Notes under the pieces: model-generated | Database searches by the model: none | What the model was told of the DNA's origin: nothing | Seen by the model: the letters and a program-made list of their open reading frames with translations, nothing else | Made by a program: the position numbers and the translations under genes | Assembly: GCF_037201975.1 (NCBI RefSeq) | Contig: NZ_CP147520.1 | Span: 682,001-746,000 of the forward strand | DNA length: 64,000 bases | Direction of reading: 5' to 3' | Origin: Streptomyces sp. TG1A-60 | Lineage (GTDB): Bacteria > Actinomycetota > Actinomycetes > Streptomycetales > Streptomycetaceae | Shown here: positions 62,956-64,000 of the stretch, piece by piece | Position numbering within the stretch: the stretch's first letter is position 1 | Layout: the number at the start of each line of letters is the position of its first letter

Positions 62956-64000
62956 GCGGTCGTCCTCGTTCCGGCGAGGAAGGAGCGGATGGTGTCGCAG
63001 ACGCGGTCCAGGTCGCCGGATCCGAGATCGGGGTGGAACGGCAGGGCCACGGCGTGCCGGGCCGCCGCCTCGGCGTGGGGGAACTCGCCCGGCCGGTGGC
63101 CCAGGTGGGCGAAGGCGGGCTGGTGGGGCAACGGCACCGGGTAGTAGACCTCGGTGCCGATGCCGTGCCGCTCGAGGTGGGTGACGAGGGCGTCCCGGTG
63201 CTCGGTCTCGATCAGGTAGACGTAGTACACGTCGCGGTCGTCCGGCTTCCCGGCGGTGGTCCGCGGCAGGCGGGCGATCCCCGGCGCGTCCTCCAGGCGG
63301 GCGGTGTAGGCGTCCGCCAGTTCGGCCCGGCGTGCGATGTGCTCCTCCAGGAGGGACAGCTTGGCGAGCAGGACGGCCGCCTGGATGTCGTCCATCTTGC
63401 TGTTCGCGCCCGGCAACGCGCTCTCGGTGGAGATGGCCGGGAAGTCGTTCAGCGTGCGGCCCGTCCTGCCGTGGTGGCGCAGGGCCGCGACGGTGGCCGC
63501 CACCTCCGGGTCGTCGGTGAGCACGGCTCCCGCGTCGCCGAGCGCGCCGAGCGTCTTGGAGGGGAAGAAGGACAGGACGCCGCCGGCCCCGTGCAGGCCC
63601 GCGTGCACGCCGTGCCGGCGCATGCCGATCGCCTCGGCGCTGTCCTCGACGACCGTCAGGCCGTGCCGCCGGGCGACGGCGGTGACGACCGCCATGTCGG
63701 CCATCGTGTGGAACAGATGCACCGGCATCACGAACCGGCTCCGCGGTGTGACGGCCGCCTCCAGCGCCGCGGGGTCCATCGCGTACGTCTCCGGGTCGAT
63801 GTCGACGAACTGTGGTACCCCGCCTGCCAGTACGACGGCCGAGGCTGTGGCGAAGAACGAGTACGCCGGCACCAGGACACCGTCGCCGGGACGGACTCCG
63901 CAGGCGCGCAGCAGCAGCACGAGCGCATCGGTACCGCTGTTGACGCCCATCACGTGCCGGGCGCCGGTGTAGTCCGCGAGCGCCGCCTCGAGCTGCCCGA
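62952..64000 (-). CDS. DegT/DnrJ/EryC1-family PLP aminotransferase (second, 5' end outside window)
   Basis: The frame is open to the end of the window (start beyond 64000); 349 codons are visible. Standard motifs: HVMGVNSGTDALVLLLRACG, PGDGVLVPAYSFFATASAVV, LTVVEDSAEAIGMRR, SFFPSKTLGALGDAGAVLTD with the Schiff-base Lys, and NSKMDDIQAAVLLAKLSLLE. C-terminal YVYLIETEHRDALVTHLERH and GIGTEVYYPVPLPHQPAFAH are typical. It is closer to the classical sugar-aminotransferase consensus than its downstream neighbour. The pair is coupled (ATGA), suggesting two separate transaminations in one pathway. Confidence 0.9.
   Translation of the reverse strand, partial: GQLEAALADYTGARHVMGVNSGTDALVLLLRACGVRPGDGVLVPAYSFFATASAVVLAGGVPQFVDIDPETYAMDPAALEAAVTPRSRFVMPVHLFHTMADMAVVTAVARRHGLTVVEDSAEAIGMRRHGVHAGLHGAGGVLSFFPSKTLGALGDAGAVLTDDPEVAATVAALRHHGRTGRTLNDFPAISTESALPGANSKMDDIQAAVLLAKLSLLEEHIARRAELADAYTARLEDAPGIARLPRTTAGKPDDRDVYYVYLIETEHRDALVTHLERHGIGTEVYYPVPLPHQPAFAHLGHRPGEFPHAEAAARHAVALPFHPDLGSGDLDRVCDTIRSFLAGTRTTA

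Overview
The window is high-GC actinobacterial DNA and almost certainly Streptomyces: about 70% G+C, strong G/C preference at third codon positions, many GTG starts, and typical Streptomyces families (ergothioneine genes, Rpf/LysM/M23 muralytic protein, c-di-GMP protein, ECF sigma/anti-sigma, class F-like sortase, SpoIIE-type phosphatase). From memory, the order egtBCD, sdhCAB, GGDEF-EAL plus methyltransferase plus lipoprotein, and rpf next to gnd resembles the left part of the S. coelicolor chromosome (SCO091x to SCO097x); this was not checked by search.

Layout. 1-2143: end of egtB, then egtC and egtD, overlapping, for ergothioneine synthesis. 2249-7354: dodecin, a frameshifted HAD phosphatase with an internal minisatellite, an NDH-2/FSP1-like flavoprotein, a GntR regulator, and an EamA exporter divergent from a LysR regulator. 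7575-11198: a two-component system (minus) divergent from a membrane ferric-reductase-like flavocytochrome. 11218-11440: a deletion scar joining the start of an FMN-binding-protein gene to a SulP transporter fragment. 11555-17994: a double GNAT protein and a 1741-residue secreted enzyme with two GH43 modules. 18381-22772: three-subunit succinate dehydrogenase/fumarate reductase (minus) divergent from a LysR regulator. 22861-28785: PAS-GGDEF-EAL protein coupled to a DUF574-type methyltransferase, an SCO0930-type lipoprotein, a proline-rich envelope protein and a DUF4239 membrane protein. 29008-32022: two convergent secreted, membrane-tethered small proteins, a sortase and a Tat-exported polysaccharide deacetylase. 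32650-34714: ECF sigma factor, unknown protein, zinc-finger anti-sigma factor. 34802-43983: Fpg/Nei glycosylase, PAS-GAF-PP2C-HATPase protein, lipase-maturation-factor homologue, GNAT, a 57-residue protein, an atypical SDR and a frameshifted wax-ester synthase/DGAT. 44210-46627: ADP-glucose pyrophosphorylase and GT4 glycogen/maltose-1-phosphate synthase. 46722-53051: FhuF-like Fe-S protein, DMT transporter, Rpf-LysM-M23 protein, gnd, small proteins, panD.

53251-64000 is the accessory part: an unbroken minus-strand run of stop/start-overlapping genes encoding two DegT/DnrJ/EryC1 aminotransferases, a UbiA prenyltransferase, a HemY-like flavin oxidase, two adenylate-forming ligases, a SAM methyltransferase and a two-part CaiB/BaiF CoA-transferase. 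It looks like a natural-product cluster that continues past position 64000. I do not recognise its product. It is the best candidate for something undescribed.

Caution: several conserved reading frames (HAD twice, WS/DGAT, first DegT, SulP remnant) are each restored by adding a single base. All five are apparent 1-bp deletions, so some frameshifts may be sequence errors rather than real mutations.
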